DNA of 20,219 nucleotides, taken from assembly GCA_964200185.2 (NCBI GenBank), contig CAXNAD020000411.1, forward strand, positions 1 to 20,219, in the 5' to 3' direction. The position numbers and the translations under genes are program-made. Each line of letters begins with the position of its first letter. The first letter of the stretch is position 1. Below the pieces are notes generated by a model. That model did not search any database. It had not been told where the DNA came from and saw only the letters and a list, made by a program, of their open reading frames with translations. The stretch comes from Choristocarpus tenellus KU-1152. Taxonomy: Eukaryota; Phaeophyceae. Shown here in pieces: positions 10,101 to 17,223 of this stretch.

Positions 10101-13100
10101 AGGTACCAGAGGGACATGGTTGCCGATTTCCTTCCACACAATAGAACCCTGGCTCACACAACGCCTGCAAAGGTGTGTGTTTGTAACTATGTCAGGACTG
10201 GGCAATATGGTTGCCATGTGCCACCCTTGAGATAAACACCTGGTTTCCCTGTTCAACAGATACCTCGAGGCTGGAATTGAGTATGTGGAGAAGGTAAGAT
10301 ATCGCCTACCTTCTTGAGAGATGCAGATCATTGTCCAAGACTTGCAAAAAAACCCATTCCATTTCTCAATAAATATGCCCACCAATTATTGTGACTGACT
10401 CTCAGGACAGTTAAACTTCCTTGAATTGAATAGCAGTGACACGTGGTGGATAAGGCAAGACATTGCCACAACTGTGTCCATGGTCTGATGCTGAAACTGG
10501 GTCTGGGGATACCCCATCCAAAAATCACATTGACTTGGGATGGCCTTGGCTTATGATTGTCAATGACCTGTGTAGTTCTGGTCTCAGTAATCGCTTGCCA
10601 CAGGTGCCTGTCTCCTGTCACTTCTCCCTGTAGAGTATAGAACCCCAGTGACACAAGGGTTGGCTCTGCAGCTCCCACAGGGCAGTATACAGAAGTGTTG
10701 CCGCACACATTCTGTTTGGGAAGGGATTGATTGGACTTAGAATATACTCATCATCTTGTGTCTGCAATACTCTCCCTTACGAGAAGGCACCACACATTAA
10801 TTACTTGAGCATACGTTAGTTGTGGACTAAATCAGGTTTAGTGTCCTGCAAGAACAGCAACTCCAGCAAGTTGCTGGTCCATCTTGGGGTCACATGCACT
10901 GGTGTTAAATTTTCGTTGACGCCGTTGCAAAACTTGCTTACATCCTGGCATGTGTTGAAAATCTTAACCCACTTCTCTGGAGATAACTTATTGGGATATC
11001 TCATATACTGTGTTCCTGACTCCATTGTATGAGGTAAAATGTACCTGGTCAGATCGGTGACTTCCCTTTGGACAGTAGTGCCCTGCCCGACATGGCCCTG
11101 AGCATGAGGAGTTGGTTGAACCCTGAGAACTTCCAAATCGACCAGGCGGGCATGGTCTTGCTATGCCTTCTAGGCAGTAACTCCCAATGGGGCATTGCAC
11201 CTGTGATGAGAGGAATCGGAATTTGTTCGCTGACAAGCAGGGAGGCTTAAGTAGGGAGACAGAACCCTAGACCCCATACTCTGTCACCAATTCATATCAT
11301 TGGCAGCTTCAGCACATAACCCTCACCATTGACATCATCCACCAAACAATTGGCAGACTTGATTGGATGAGATTTAATCTCAGATTGTAAATCTTTATAC
11401 AGGCATGAAGAGTCTGCACCTGTTGAAGTATTGCATGCACAAAGAAGAGAACCCACAGCTGAGTTTGATCAAAAATATAATATTTATTCAATATATGAAA
11501 ACAAAAAATCTTTTTTGAAGAGAGTGTAACTCCTTCGTTTCTCAGCCCACCTGAGATGTGTACCCGCCCCTAGTGTTTCCCATGCTCACAAGGCCCAATC
11601 CACTTGCATAGTAACCCCTCTGCACAGGCAATGGTCTACTGGAACCTTTTGGGCAGTAGTGGTCCGTACCATCACATGGCAAGGAGAATGGATCAACACT
11701 GCCAGCTGGGCAGTACCACCCTTTTTTTGTGGAGAGGATGGAAAGGGGGTTGGACGTATCATAAGAAGGGACTTGAGGTAAGAGGAGTGAAATAAGGCCA
11801 TGTTTAATGTACATGTACTCATCTCATTGAACCCCCCTCTATAAATTGCCAGTGTAGTGAAGCTCCTAACAACTGTAAATATCCTTTGTCAATCTCGGGT
11901 CACTTTGATCAAAGCTTGCTTTATTTTGCATGATGACAAGAATGACAGTGCACTCTATTGCCTTGAAAGATGATTGAAACAACTATCCACTGCTGAAGGA
12001 ACAATTAATCTAGGATTAATAGACTTGTCCTCAAACTTGAGATCTAACGTTTAGATCAAATTGTTTGCATCAGATCCCATCTTTCCATTTTCACTAAATA
12101 TTTCCCAAAGGAGGCCAAGTTTGAGGGGGGAAGGAAATTTCTACAAATCGATTAACAATTTTGGTTTAATTGTTCTTTTCTATTGGAGCAAATATTGCTC
12201 TTCAGTCCATCGTCCCAACCTCTCAAATTGTACTGTTATCTATCTTGGAATGTCTCTCTCAGGCAATCTGCTGGTTCAAACCTCCCACTGAATGGGGTGT
12301 GCAAATTTCAGCTATGTATATATCTTACCATGATGTCTCTCTACCGAGGGACCTTTAAGAGTGGCAAGCTACTCACCTGCAGAAGAAAGTAGGACTCATC
12401 CATCTACCATGCCCAAATTGTCCAAATTATTAGAGAATGCAACGTTGCGCTTGTGTGTACTATGCAACATTTCACATTTGGGAAATTAGTACCTCCAATT
12501 TTACTCCTACAAAGAACAACTCAACTTTAAAACTCTGTCATCACCAAATATACCTTGCTAGCATGGAAATAACCACCTCAAATGCACAATAATATTGTGG
12601 GCTTGGGAGTATTGGGTGGACTGGCTACTGCTGTTATTAAAGGCCAGCCAGTCAGACTGAATGGCCGAATAAAATTCAGTTGAGAACCTACGAGTGAAAC
12701 TCTTGGTGTGTTTCTGTGTCCCTTATTTTGAAGTTTATCATAGAAGTTGCGAGGAGGTATTGATTACACAAATTGTTGCTGGTCAGAGATTCATTTGGTG
12801 GCGATGCATATATATTTCATTTATGGTAGTTGCCTCTGTGACGAGAAGAGTCATGACCTCAGTTTGTCATGGACTGCTGTGGGCTTGATCAGTTATTTTG
12901 CCAGTTCATGGATGGAGTGCAGCCCCTTTCCAGGAGTATATTCACACATATTGATTGTTACTTCTCATTATTTCCTTAACCATCTATTTGCTGTTTGTGC
13001 ATGTCACTCAGGAAGCAGAAGACTGCCACAAGGCTGCTAACGGTTTGGCCATGGGGAGCTCCGAGACTTTAGTGTGTTCATTCCTTGACAGGGCACAACC

Positions 13101-14088
13101 TTCAGCCGTTGTGGTCTACAATGACAGCCTTCCTAATATCTTCTTGCCCCTGCTGTTGTAGCAGCCAGAAAAAAGGGCTGTAGTCAATCAAGGCAAGATA
13201 GACCTGCACGCAGTGCTTGGAGTGAGTAACTGTGCAGCAAGCCACCACCCCTTTCTCCCTCATCCACTATATCTCTGAGGACTATACAGAAGAGGAATTT
13301 TCGCTTGGAGGAGAGTTCAATCAAGTGGTGGATGTGGTGCCCCCGTGGTATTATTTTCATGTGCTGAAGATTACGTGATAACATTTGAACTGAAAGGGTG
13401 GGCCTTGTATGACCCTTTTCTGATACTATGTAGAAAACGATCCACATGTTTCTATGCCCACTGTCGCTTCCTGAAACTACTAGCAAGATATGAAGTTGTT
13501 CACTTACACCCTCAACACCACCACAATTCGTTGAAGGTGTGATCACCTGATGGGCAGATTCCGGAGCATCCTTCCTGCACAAGTCCTTCTGTCTCCCCGA
13601 ACGTACCACCTGGGCAACTGAACAACATACCGTCTCTGCAGAAATGACCCTTTGGGCATACTCTTTGCCACTCCATCGGGGCTATGGAGCTAGGAACCCC
13701 CCGCTCAAACCCTTCTCCTCCGCTATAGTACCCCATAGACACGGTAATTGGGGCGGCCGTCCCTTGTGGGCAGTATACTGTGGCATTACCGCAGGTGGTG
13801 GGCCTGCAAGAGGACAAAGGAGATATCGTTGGCCGTAAGCACTTGATGCCCAATTTTTTTAGGAGTACGTCCTTCCACAGAGATAATGGTGGCAAGTAGA
13901 ATTCAATTTTATCACCTGGAACTTCCTTCAGGACAGAAGTGCCCAGCTGGGCAGTAGCCAGAGCACGAGCTCTTGGTTTCCCCAGGTGAATCCCCAAATG
14001 TCCCCCCTGGGCAAGGAGTTCTCCGCCCATCGACACAAAAATATCCTACCTGGCAGGTCTTAAATCCTGCACACTGCCCCCATGGGCC
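956..14088 (-). CDS. Large cysteine-rich repeat protein, 19 exons, both ends unresolved
   Basis: The gene reads leftwards. Exons are 14088-13916, 13803-13547, 11720-11551, 11200-11045, 10711-10568, 10164-10047, 9201-9107, 8433-8188, 7608-7507, 6940-6717, 6443-6355, 6194-5960, 5277-5121, 4764-4615, 3514-3290, 2885-2697, 2046-1894, 1486-1319 and 1171-956. Every junction has GT-AG ends and matching phase, giving 1,089 open codons. Ten repeats follow the pattern C-x2-G-x-[YF]-C, CP-x-G-x-[YF]-G, C-x-G-x-C-x2-G-x-[YF]-CP-x-G-S, then YCP-x-G-[ST]-x2-P. The class is like the ephrin-receptor-like/GCC2-GCC3 domains of many large protist surface proteins; that match is from pattern memory, not a search. 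A spacer (residues about 592-722) has CxLCxxGTF, CxxC and CVC. Twelve N-x-S/T sequons and paired cysteines point to a secreted or surface protein. No signal peptide or transmembrane segment lies in the secure exons. Function is unknown. Confidence 0.85.
1319..1486 (-). CDS. Exon 18: second half of repeat 9
   Basis: A phase-0 exon of 56 codons. It codes AGYFCPSYPAD, ECGGEDFFCPTRSAGPTP, AGYFTVGG and NTTRVAQ (sequon NTT), ending at CCCAG|GTAAGG. The acceptor is CAACGTGCAATTCAG. Confidence 0.88.
1894..2046 (-). CDS. Exon 17: first half of repeat 9
   Basis: A phase-0 exon of 51 codons. It codes AALDTLNMTHSGQ (sequon NMT), VLCEPGHYCNGG, QCDEGTF and QCLPCK, ending at TGCAAG|GTGAGT. The second block is shortened (CLPC in place of C-x-G-x-C), so this repeat is diverged. 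Confidence 0.87.
2047..2696 (-). other. Intron of 650 bp without other features
   Basis: Lies between exons 16 and 17, with donor AAA|GTAAGT and acceptor TTGCCTGTGGGCAG. No open frame with splice support and no repeat was seen. Confidence 0.65.
2697..2885 (-). CDS. Exon 16: rest of repeat 8
   Basis: A phase-0 exon of 63 codons. Acceptor CACTCAATTAAAG (one more in-frame AG lies 3 nt on). It codes ACSGPCAAGYYCPEGSTS, CGGVGMYCPEGSGAPT and LEGFYG, ending GLK at CTGAAA|GTAAGT. Both halves of the cysteine block are in one exon here, unlike repeats 3 and 7. Confidence 0.87.
3290..3514 (-). CDS. Exon 15: second half of repeat 7 fused to start of repeat 8
   Basis: A phase-0 exon of 75 codons. It codes IPCGAPSLFCPRGSAAP, GTFTSGDF, a 25-residue linker, VCPKGFFCPGDG and CPAGTYAME, ending at GGAG|GTGATT. 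It shares with exon 2 the fusion of two repeats and the VCPKG lead, but stops earlier, before the C-x-G-x-C block. Confidence 0.85.
3515..4614 (-). other. Intron of 1,100 bp without other features
   Basis: Lies between exons 14 and 15, with donor CACAG|GTGAGC and acceptor GTCTTTGCCCAACAG. It is A/T-richer than the exons. No cysteine-pattern exon, RNA gene or repeat was seen on either strand; the open frames at 3744-4022 and 3830-4012 are opposite-strand shadows of one another. Confidence 0.65.
4615..4764 (-). CDS. Exon 14: first half of repeat 7
   Basis: A phase-0 exon of 50 codons. The acceptor CTTACCCATATAAG is fixed by the TAA stop just upstream in this frame. It codes CEPGFFCLEG, PCPPGRYGM, LCFGECRAGWYCPEGSTSA and ends ATQ at ACACAG|GTGAGC. 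All canonical repeat cysteines are present. Confidence 0.88.
5121..5277 (-). CDS. Exon 13: end of spacer
   Basis: It enters in phase 2, completing the CxxC module as RT|SCVCRRVSGG, the usual short CVC close. It then codes ALFFNTTSGTCQNVTK (sequons NTT and NVT), an alanine/serine-rich helix-like stretch and FRQYE, ending in phase 0 at GAG|GTGAGG. Confidence 0.83.
5278..5959 (-). other. Intron of 682 bp without other features
   Basis: Lies between exons 12 and 13, with donor ACAAG|GTAGGT and acceptor ACTACCCACAG. An open frame at 5525-5755 on minus has no supported splice borders or cysteine pattern. I see no element here. Confidence 0.65.
5960..6194 (-). CDS. Exon 12: spacer with CxxC module (GCC2/GCC3-like)
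   Basis: It enters in phase 1, either at TTTATACAG (6194, chosen for its better acceptor context) or at GGTGCTAG (6170, same phase). It has sequons NST, NYS and NGT, then PCHLCRNGTFKAQSGDD and LCRQCDETTADDT, ending in phase 2 at ACAAG|GTAGGT. The C-x2-C-x2-GTF ... C-x2-C layout is that of GCC2/GCC3 or ephrin-receptor-like modules. Confidence 0.82.
6355..6443 (-). CDS. Exon 11: end of repeat 6 and start of spacer
   Basis: An 89-bp exon. Acceptor TTTTCATTCTCAG, phase 2. It codes FYTSSFATTPQ, EEECPPGYFRNFTG (sequon NFT) and ends in phase 1 at CAGAG|GTGTGA. It closes repeat 6 and opens the non-repeat spacer. Confidence 0.82.
6717..6940 (-). CDS. Exon 10: most of repeat 6
   Basis: The acceptor ends CATTAG, phase 0. 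It codes LLAPSGYYADGG, ACPPGRYG, CTGKCSRGFFCPTRS, CGGPNYICPAGSGAP and QKVKNG, ending in phase 2 at AATGG|GTGAGC. Both cysteines of the usual CEPG-x-YC motif are replaced (APSGYYADGG). The pairing of QKVKNG with FYTSS in the next exon fits the repeat and supports this donor over the AAAG|GTCAAA alternative. Confidence 0.88.
7115..7370. mobile_element. MITE-like element, family A copy 2
   Basis: This 256-bp non-coding element has left end GAGTGAAAGTATCTTAGAGG and right end (other strand) GAGTCAAAGTATCGTAGAGG. A 4-bp TCAT repeat flanks it (7111-7114 and 7371-7374). The internal palindrome is at 7201-7224 with one mismatch. It lies in the intron between exons 9 and 10 of the cysteine-rich gene. 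Confidence 0.9.
7507..7608 (-). CDS. Exon 9: second half of repeat 5
   Basis: A phase-0 exon of 34 codons. It codes APSVFCPGGMFEPIQ, TGYYTVGS and RVRTGQ, ending at GGGCAG|GTGCTC. The acceptor is ATGTCCTGCCAACAG. The CG that normally precedes this block is carried by the previous exon. Confidence 0.87.
7609..8187 (-). other. Intron of 579 bp without other features
   Basis: Lies between exons 8 and 9, with donor GGG|GTGAGG and acceptor TCCTGCCAACAG. No repeat, RNA gene or extra exon with the cysteine pattern was seen on either strand. Confidence 0.65.
8188..8433 (-). CDS. Exon 8: end of repeat 4 and first half of repeat 5
   Basis: A phase-0 exon of 82 codons. Acceptor GAACCCACAG, then VQDGHYTLRG, a linker, ALCEPGYWCSGG, SCNQGFYGSS, NCTAPCAPGYLCPKGSVS (sequon NCT) and TLCG at the donor TGTGGG|GTGAGG. 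CPxG is changed to CNQG here. An alternative acceptor further upstream (GCTGTTTCAG) would lengthen it, but the PTP|VQDG join fits the repeat best. Confidence 0.87.
8546..8720. mobile_element. MITE-like element, family B, complete copy
   Basis: This 175-bp non-coding inverted-repeat element starts CAAAGTATCT followed by G8 and ends with C9-T-C9-T and AGATACTTTG. Inside the ends, TCCATTTGGGGCCAA (left) pairs with TTGGCCCAAATGGA (right), so the terminal arms extend about 45 bp apart from the uneven homopolymers. No clear target duplication is visible. It lies in the intron between exons 7 and 8. The fragment at 1-71 is a second copy. Confidence 0.82.
9107..9201 (-). CDS. Exon 7: middle of repeat 4 (95-bp exon)
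   Basis: Acceptor ATCATCCGTTCCAG, phase 1. It codes GYYCAEGATTPYETIC and SPGHFCPEGSSQPTP, ending in phase 0 at ACACCA|GTGAGT. Repeat 4 is the only one split over three exons: its PTP|VQDGHYT step, usually inside one exon, is interrupted here. Confidence 0.87.
9219..9488. mobile_element. MITE-like element, family A copy 3
   Basis: This 270-bp non-coding element is homologous along its length to the copies at 263 and 7115. The termini are GAGTAAAAATATCTTAGAG and, on the other strand, GAGTAAAAGTAACTTAGAG. A 3-bp TGA repeat flanks it (9216-9218 and 9489-9491). The internal palindrome is at 9290-9313. It lies in the intron between exons 6 and 7 of the cysteine-rich gene, with its left end only 17 nt from the acceptor. 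Confidence 0.88.
10047..10164 (-). CDS. Exon 6: first half of repeat 4
   Basis: Acceptor CACCTTTGCAG, phase 0. It codes ALCEPGFYCVEG, PCPSGTFGDTEG and TCSGLCAPG, ending in phase 1 at CCCCAG|GTATGC. The intron splits the C-x2-G|Y-[FY]-C step, as it does in repeat 2. Confidence 0.9.
10568..10711 (-). CDS. Exon 5: second half of repeat 3
   Basis: A phase-0 exon of 48 codons. It codes NVCGNTSVYCPVGAAEPT (sequon NTS), LGFYTLQG and a less conserved tail ending TRTTQ at the donor ACACAG|GTCATT. The acceptor CCCTTCCCAAACAG is strong. It has the same CGN-x-[ST]-VYCP start as exon 2 (CGNATVYCP). Confidence 0.9.
11045..11200 (-). CDS. Exon 4: first half of repeat 3
   Basis: A phase-0 exon of 52 codons. 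Acceptor CTCATCACAG, then VQCPIGSYCLEG, CPPGRFGSS, NSSCSGPCRAGHYCPKGS (sequon NSS), ending SDQ at the donor CCAG|GTACAT. Introns of 350 and 333 bp flank it; I found nothing of note in them. Confidence 0.9.
11551..11720 (-). CDS. Exon 3: second half of repeat 2
   Basis: It codes WYCPAGSVDPFSLPC, HYCPKGSSRPLPVQRGYY and a tail NTRGGYTSQ before the donor CTCAG|GTGGGC, phase 0. An earlier GT (CCTT|GTGAGC, also phase 0) is possible. The later one is preferred because the exons at 1486-1319 and 10711-10568 end similarly (TTRVAQ, TRTTQ). Confidence 0.85.
11721..13546 (-). other. Long intron (1,826 bp) of the cysteine-rich gene
   Basis: Inferred from donor CATCAG|GTGATC and acceptor CAAAAAAAG|GG, which join repeat 2 in phase 1 as PSG|WYCPAG. 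The longest open frames inside (for example 13184-13609 on minus and 12747-13040 on plus) lack the cysteine pattern and supported splice borders. A short inverted repeat GACTGGCT / AGCCAGTC lies around 12620-12657. I see no other gene or repeat here. Confidence 0.7.
13547..13803 (-). CDS. Exon 2: second half of repeat 1 fused to first half of repeat 2
   Basis: The acceptor TTTGTCCTCTTGCAG enters in phase 2. The exon codes TTCGNATVYCPQGTAAP (sequon NAT), GYYSGG, then VCPKGHFCRDG, SCPGGTFG and GCSGICPSG, ending in phase 1 at CATCAG|GTGATC. Most other repeats have an intron before the CxxG-x-[YF]C block; here none separates the two repeats. The exon at 3514-3290 has the same fused layout and the same VCPKG lead. 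Confidence 0.88.
13916..14088 (-). CDS. Exon 1 of the reconstructed chain: first half of repeat 1
   Basis: It codes CQVGYFCVDG, TPCPGGTFG, CSGYCPAGHFCPEGSSR and ends in phase 2 at CCAG|GTGATA. The 5' border is set at the acceptor TTTGTCACAG|GGC, phase 0. The same frame stays open to 14259, so the exon may start further right, and a 60-nt in-frame intron (14089-14148) is one explanation. The repeat itself is unmistakable. Confidence 0.8.
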
Positions 14089-14337
14089 CTGTGACAAAGA
14101 TATGTGGGATCGATAGATGTCAACAGAGATCGGCAAGGACTTTTTCACTTGTTGGGGACAGCTTGAGGCCATGGTAAGGTCCATCAAGTTCACATTTTCT
14201 TGAATGCAATCTGCATTGATCGGGGCATATTCTTCAGGTAGTATAGAATTCGTTGCAAATTATTCACTACATTCGACGTTGTTGAAGCATCTTCCCCTCC
14301 TAATTTCACTTGCATGTATATAGAGGGTCATAAACAC

Positions 14338-14432
14338 CTTGTCGGAGGCGTATGTCCCCACGTAGCAACTTGGGAGGATATTTGCTGTGGCATGCAATAA
14401 GCCGACAAGGAAGGATGTGTATGTTGACAGCC
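14338..14432 (-). CDS. Possible exon upstream of the first cysteine repeat
   Basis: A pyrimidine-rich acceptor (TTCATCCTCCCAG) opens a frame GLSTYTSFLVGLLHATANIL... ending at a donor GACAAG|GTGTTT. It ends in phase 0, which fits the GGCCCATGG start of the exon at 14088. Read without splicing, the frame meets TAA at 14260, so if this exon is real an intron must remove that stop. It carries one cysteine and no recognised domain. Without it, the open frame that runs up to 14259 could be the 5' part of the next exon. Confidence 0.3.
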
Positions 14433-16910
14433 CTGGGAGGATGAAGCGACGAGGGATCATGATTCGATCATCATCCTCTCGTTGTGCAGACTCCAACTTG
14501 GTGTATTTGAAATATGCCGTGTCGGAGCTTTTCTAACGTTCTATTTATTCAACATGAGATTTCGTATGTGTGTTACTGTACACGACTGTTTCACGCCGGT
14601 TTCAACCTCTCATGTTGTATACCAAATTGAAACATTTTTTGATCATGACGGAATTTCACACAGTAGTATTAATAGTGTAGACTTGGGAGGAAAATAACAA
14701 CCACCATTAAAATAATATCAGAATGGCTGATACCTCCACCAAAACCAAGGAATACTTCAGGCGGAAGAAGCAACCTCCCAATATAGGACGTAATACAATC
14801 GTACAATAATATCATATAATAGTAGTATATAGAGGGCATGCCCACACCATCTAGCATACAACTCAACAAAGACGTCTCTAAGAGAGATTATAATCTCTGT
14901 CCTGAACAATAGCGATCGACAAGAAGTAACTCTAAGTCTGCTCGCATGAGACCACTCCCAAAGGTCTTCCCTCCAAACGCATAGAAGAGGCAATAAACAT
15001 CACCTACAAAATATAGTTGCACATTCAATTGACCGTAACTAGGAAGGGAAGCCACTGAGACCCCAAAACCTAGGAAGCAGTGACTACAGCATTTCGCCTC
15101 TAGTACTACCTATCATTTCCCCCTTACCACCAAAGACTAGAGAAAACAATGAAGTTTGGGGTACTATTTATTATAGAAATAATAATAAAAAGAAATAGTC
15201 TGGAACATTTTTACATTTTCTTATACATACACTAATATAATGAGTACAGTATCTGTAGATATAATACTACAAAAATATAATTATAATATTGAAACTGCAT
15301 CCAGATCTCTGGATCTCAACGTTAACCGAACAAGACACAACACAAAGTCACAGATTGCTTTTTTTGTGTTCCAATGCACACAAAATCTTCACGAGGAAGG
15401 TGTTGAGGTAATATACCATTTTGTACAAGAGAGCGCAAAAAAAATCCCCTTGTATGAGCTACATTTTTTGGGGTTAACTACAGTATCAACACAGTATTTC
15501 ACATCCATCAACTTTCAACCTTTCGTAACACCAATCGACCCAGAAAAAAAATCGAAACAGGAAGGTCAGAAATAACTTCCTGCAAACAACCTTCTGTGCT
15601 TCAGAGCTGAACCACGGTCAATGCATACCTTGTTCGATAAGTGGAAGAAGTAGATGTAGCTGCATGCCTAAGGAGAAACCAGTAACTCATTCACCATGAT
15701 ATTACTACTACGCTTTCCCTCTAGGGAGAGCAGTCCGCCTTTCACTGAGCATTTGTAAGAAAAACAATGAGCTATCTCTATCCTCAAAGAGCATATTCTG
15801 AATCACAATAGAGACAGCATATACCCTTAAGCCTGATGGTTCGTCGTTAGTCCACTCTAACAGTCGATCTGTTCACAATCATAATGGTATTATGTAACAG
15901 GATTAGGAACCTCCAAACTTAAGAATGAACAAGGAGGATGCGGTGGTTTGAGGGATTGAGTTTTACCTGGTACTTGCAAACTGAAGTTCGAGGAAGATTT
16001 CCAGCTGGCACAGCAGATAGGCGGTCCCATCCTTACAACCCACATATTATTAATGGTGTTGTGGACACAGACACTTCCAATATTACTCATCTCTTTAGCG
16101 ACATAAAAACACAAATCTCAACAGAAACCTGATGTTTTCTGCTATCTTTCTTGAGCCAATCAGGTGCTTCATGTTGCTCCCTTCGGCAATGACAGCAGCT
16201 CTACTGTCTACATACTGAGTATACTTCAAAGCATATGTAAAAATCAAACATTGGAGATGTAGGTGAGACACGGCAGAATGGTGTCACATTGGAACCTAGA
16301 GATAACCATGTTGATATTGATGACAGTTTTATCACATGAGACAGACACACTCATTAAGGTAAGACTTGCACAAGAGAGGATAGTTGATGTCTCTCAACCT
16401 CACAGGAGTTACAGAGAGAGAACAATTACGTGGTGTTGGATAGGATTCAAATCACACACAACACCGATGACCACATTGAAGATGGAACAAGACAAAGTTT
16501 TGCAGTTAGACATACTTTGCACTCTTCCTTGAGCCTTCAGGGAGGTGCTGGCTTGTTTGAGTCCATACTGGACATGAGGTGCAAACACATGCAACGTGTG
16601 TAGGCATTGTCCAATACATTGACAGCACACTGAGCTTGGAGGACAAATGTTTCCTGCTCTAGCGCCCCAAACACAGTGGTCGAGAGGGCACGCACACTCC
16701 TTCACAAGCTGAGTAAGTTCCTGACACCAAAAATGTGCCACCAAAATGATTGCACCACCTGGGAAGCAACGAGCAACAAAACAGCCCCATCCTCCCTAAT
16801 GAAACAAAAGCTTGGGCTTCCCCTAACAAGAACAGTTTTTCACCATCCAGCAGAGAAGGCCTCCGCTCTCCACAGTTGCACTCTACTTCAAAGAATAGTA
16901 TAACGATACT
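14433..16910. other. Intergenic stretch with no secure gene
   Basis: This 2.5-kb stretch separates the stop of the methyltransferase from the cysteine-rich gene, so it must contain the 3' end of the first and the promoter and first exon(s) of the second. The part from about 14.65 to 15.3 kb is rich in A and T. AATAAA-type signals occur on both strands (for example minus near 15170), too common to assign. No signal-peptide exon for the cysteine-rich gene could be found. A cysteine-rich open frame at 16409-16758 is listed separately. Confidence 0.5.
16409..16758 (-). CDS. Open frame with dense cysteines, possible exon
   Basis: After the acceptor-like GTTGCTTCCCAG at 16759 a frame stays open for about 116 codons. 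Its first half reads AIILVAHFWCQELTQL, then VKECACPLDHCVWG and NICPPSSVCCQCIGQC, ten cysteines in about 45 residues. The second half is unremarkable. No family is recognised and the spacing does not match the repeats of the neighbouring gene. It could be a 5' exon of that gene, a 3' exon of the methyltransferase gene in another frame, or chance. Confidence 0.2.
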
Positions 16911-17223
16911 TCATATCCTTACATACACATAAACCCATGCCATCTGCCAGCTCATACGGAACACACCTTCGTACACCAAGCGAATCGCTGAATGGGGAGA
17001 GCTACAAATGTCGTTGGGCGCAATCCTCTCCTTTTGGGTTGAGTCCAGTCCACAAGAACTGTTGTTGTGTTCTTTTGTACCAACCAGTGGGCTTACGTCA
17101 GGAATTTTCTTCAGTGATATAATTCGGGCACCTGTGGCCAGCTTGCATACAGCAACAGCTATGGCAGTCATCATCTCGTTGTCAAATAGAAGGGATGCCA
17201 TATATACCACTCCAGCGTTCTCC
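16911..17223 (-). CDS. Methyltransferase last exon: C-terminal half of the fold
   Basis: It enters in phase 2 (TG|G, tryptophan) as ENAGVVYMASLLFDNEMM, then AVAVCKLATGARIISLKKIP and, after a segment of about 30 residues, YEGVFRMSWQMAWVYVYVRI and a TGA at 16911. A consensus donor (GAC|GTAAGC at 17097/17096) and an acceptor-like ATTCAG near 16990 bracket the middle segment, but their phases disagree, so I keep it as coding. The end matches the usual DOT1 C-terminal strand. Confidence 0.78.

Noticed and set aside
10816-11136. Minus-strand open frame of 106 codons
   Set aside because: It overlaps the exon at 11045-11200 in a different frame; the remainder is intron and the repeat phase closes without it.
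13184-13609. Minus-strand open frame of 141 codons
   Set aside because: It overlaps the end of exon 2 of the cysteine-rich gene in another frame, and the rest lies in the 1.8-kb intron. No cysteine pattern, domain or splice support.
15240-15575. Plus-strand open frame of 111 codons with a faint UBA-like start (IILQKYNYNIETASRSLDLN)
   Set aside because: It lies in AT-rich DNA with AT-driven codons and nothing like the composition of the real exons. The resemblance is too short to count.
15938-16132. Plus-strand open frame of 64 codons and the overlapping minus frames with a donor-like ACCAG|GTAAAA
   Set aside because: All three minus frames and the plus frame look equally plausible over this stretch and none connects to a neighbour by phase, so no exon could be chosen.
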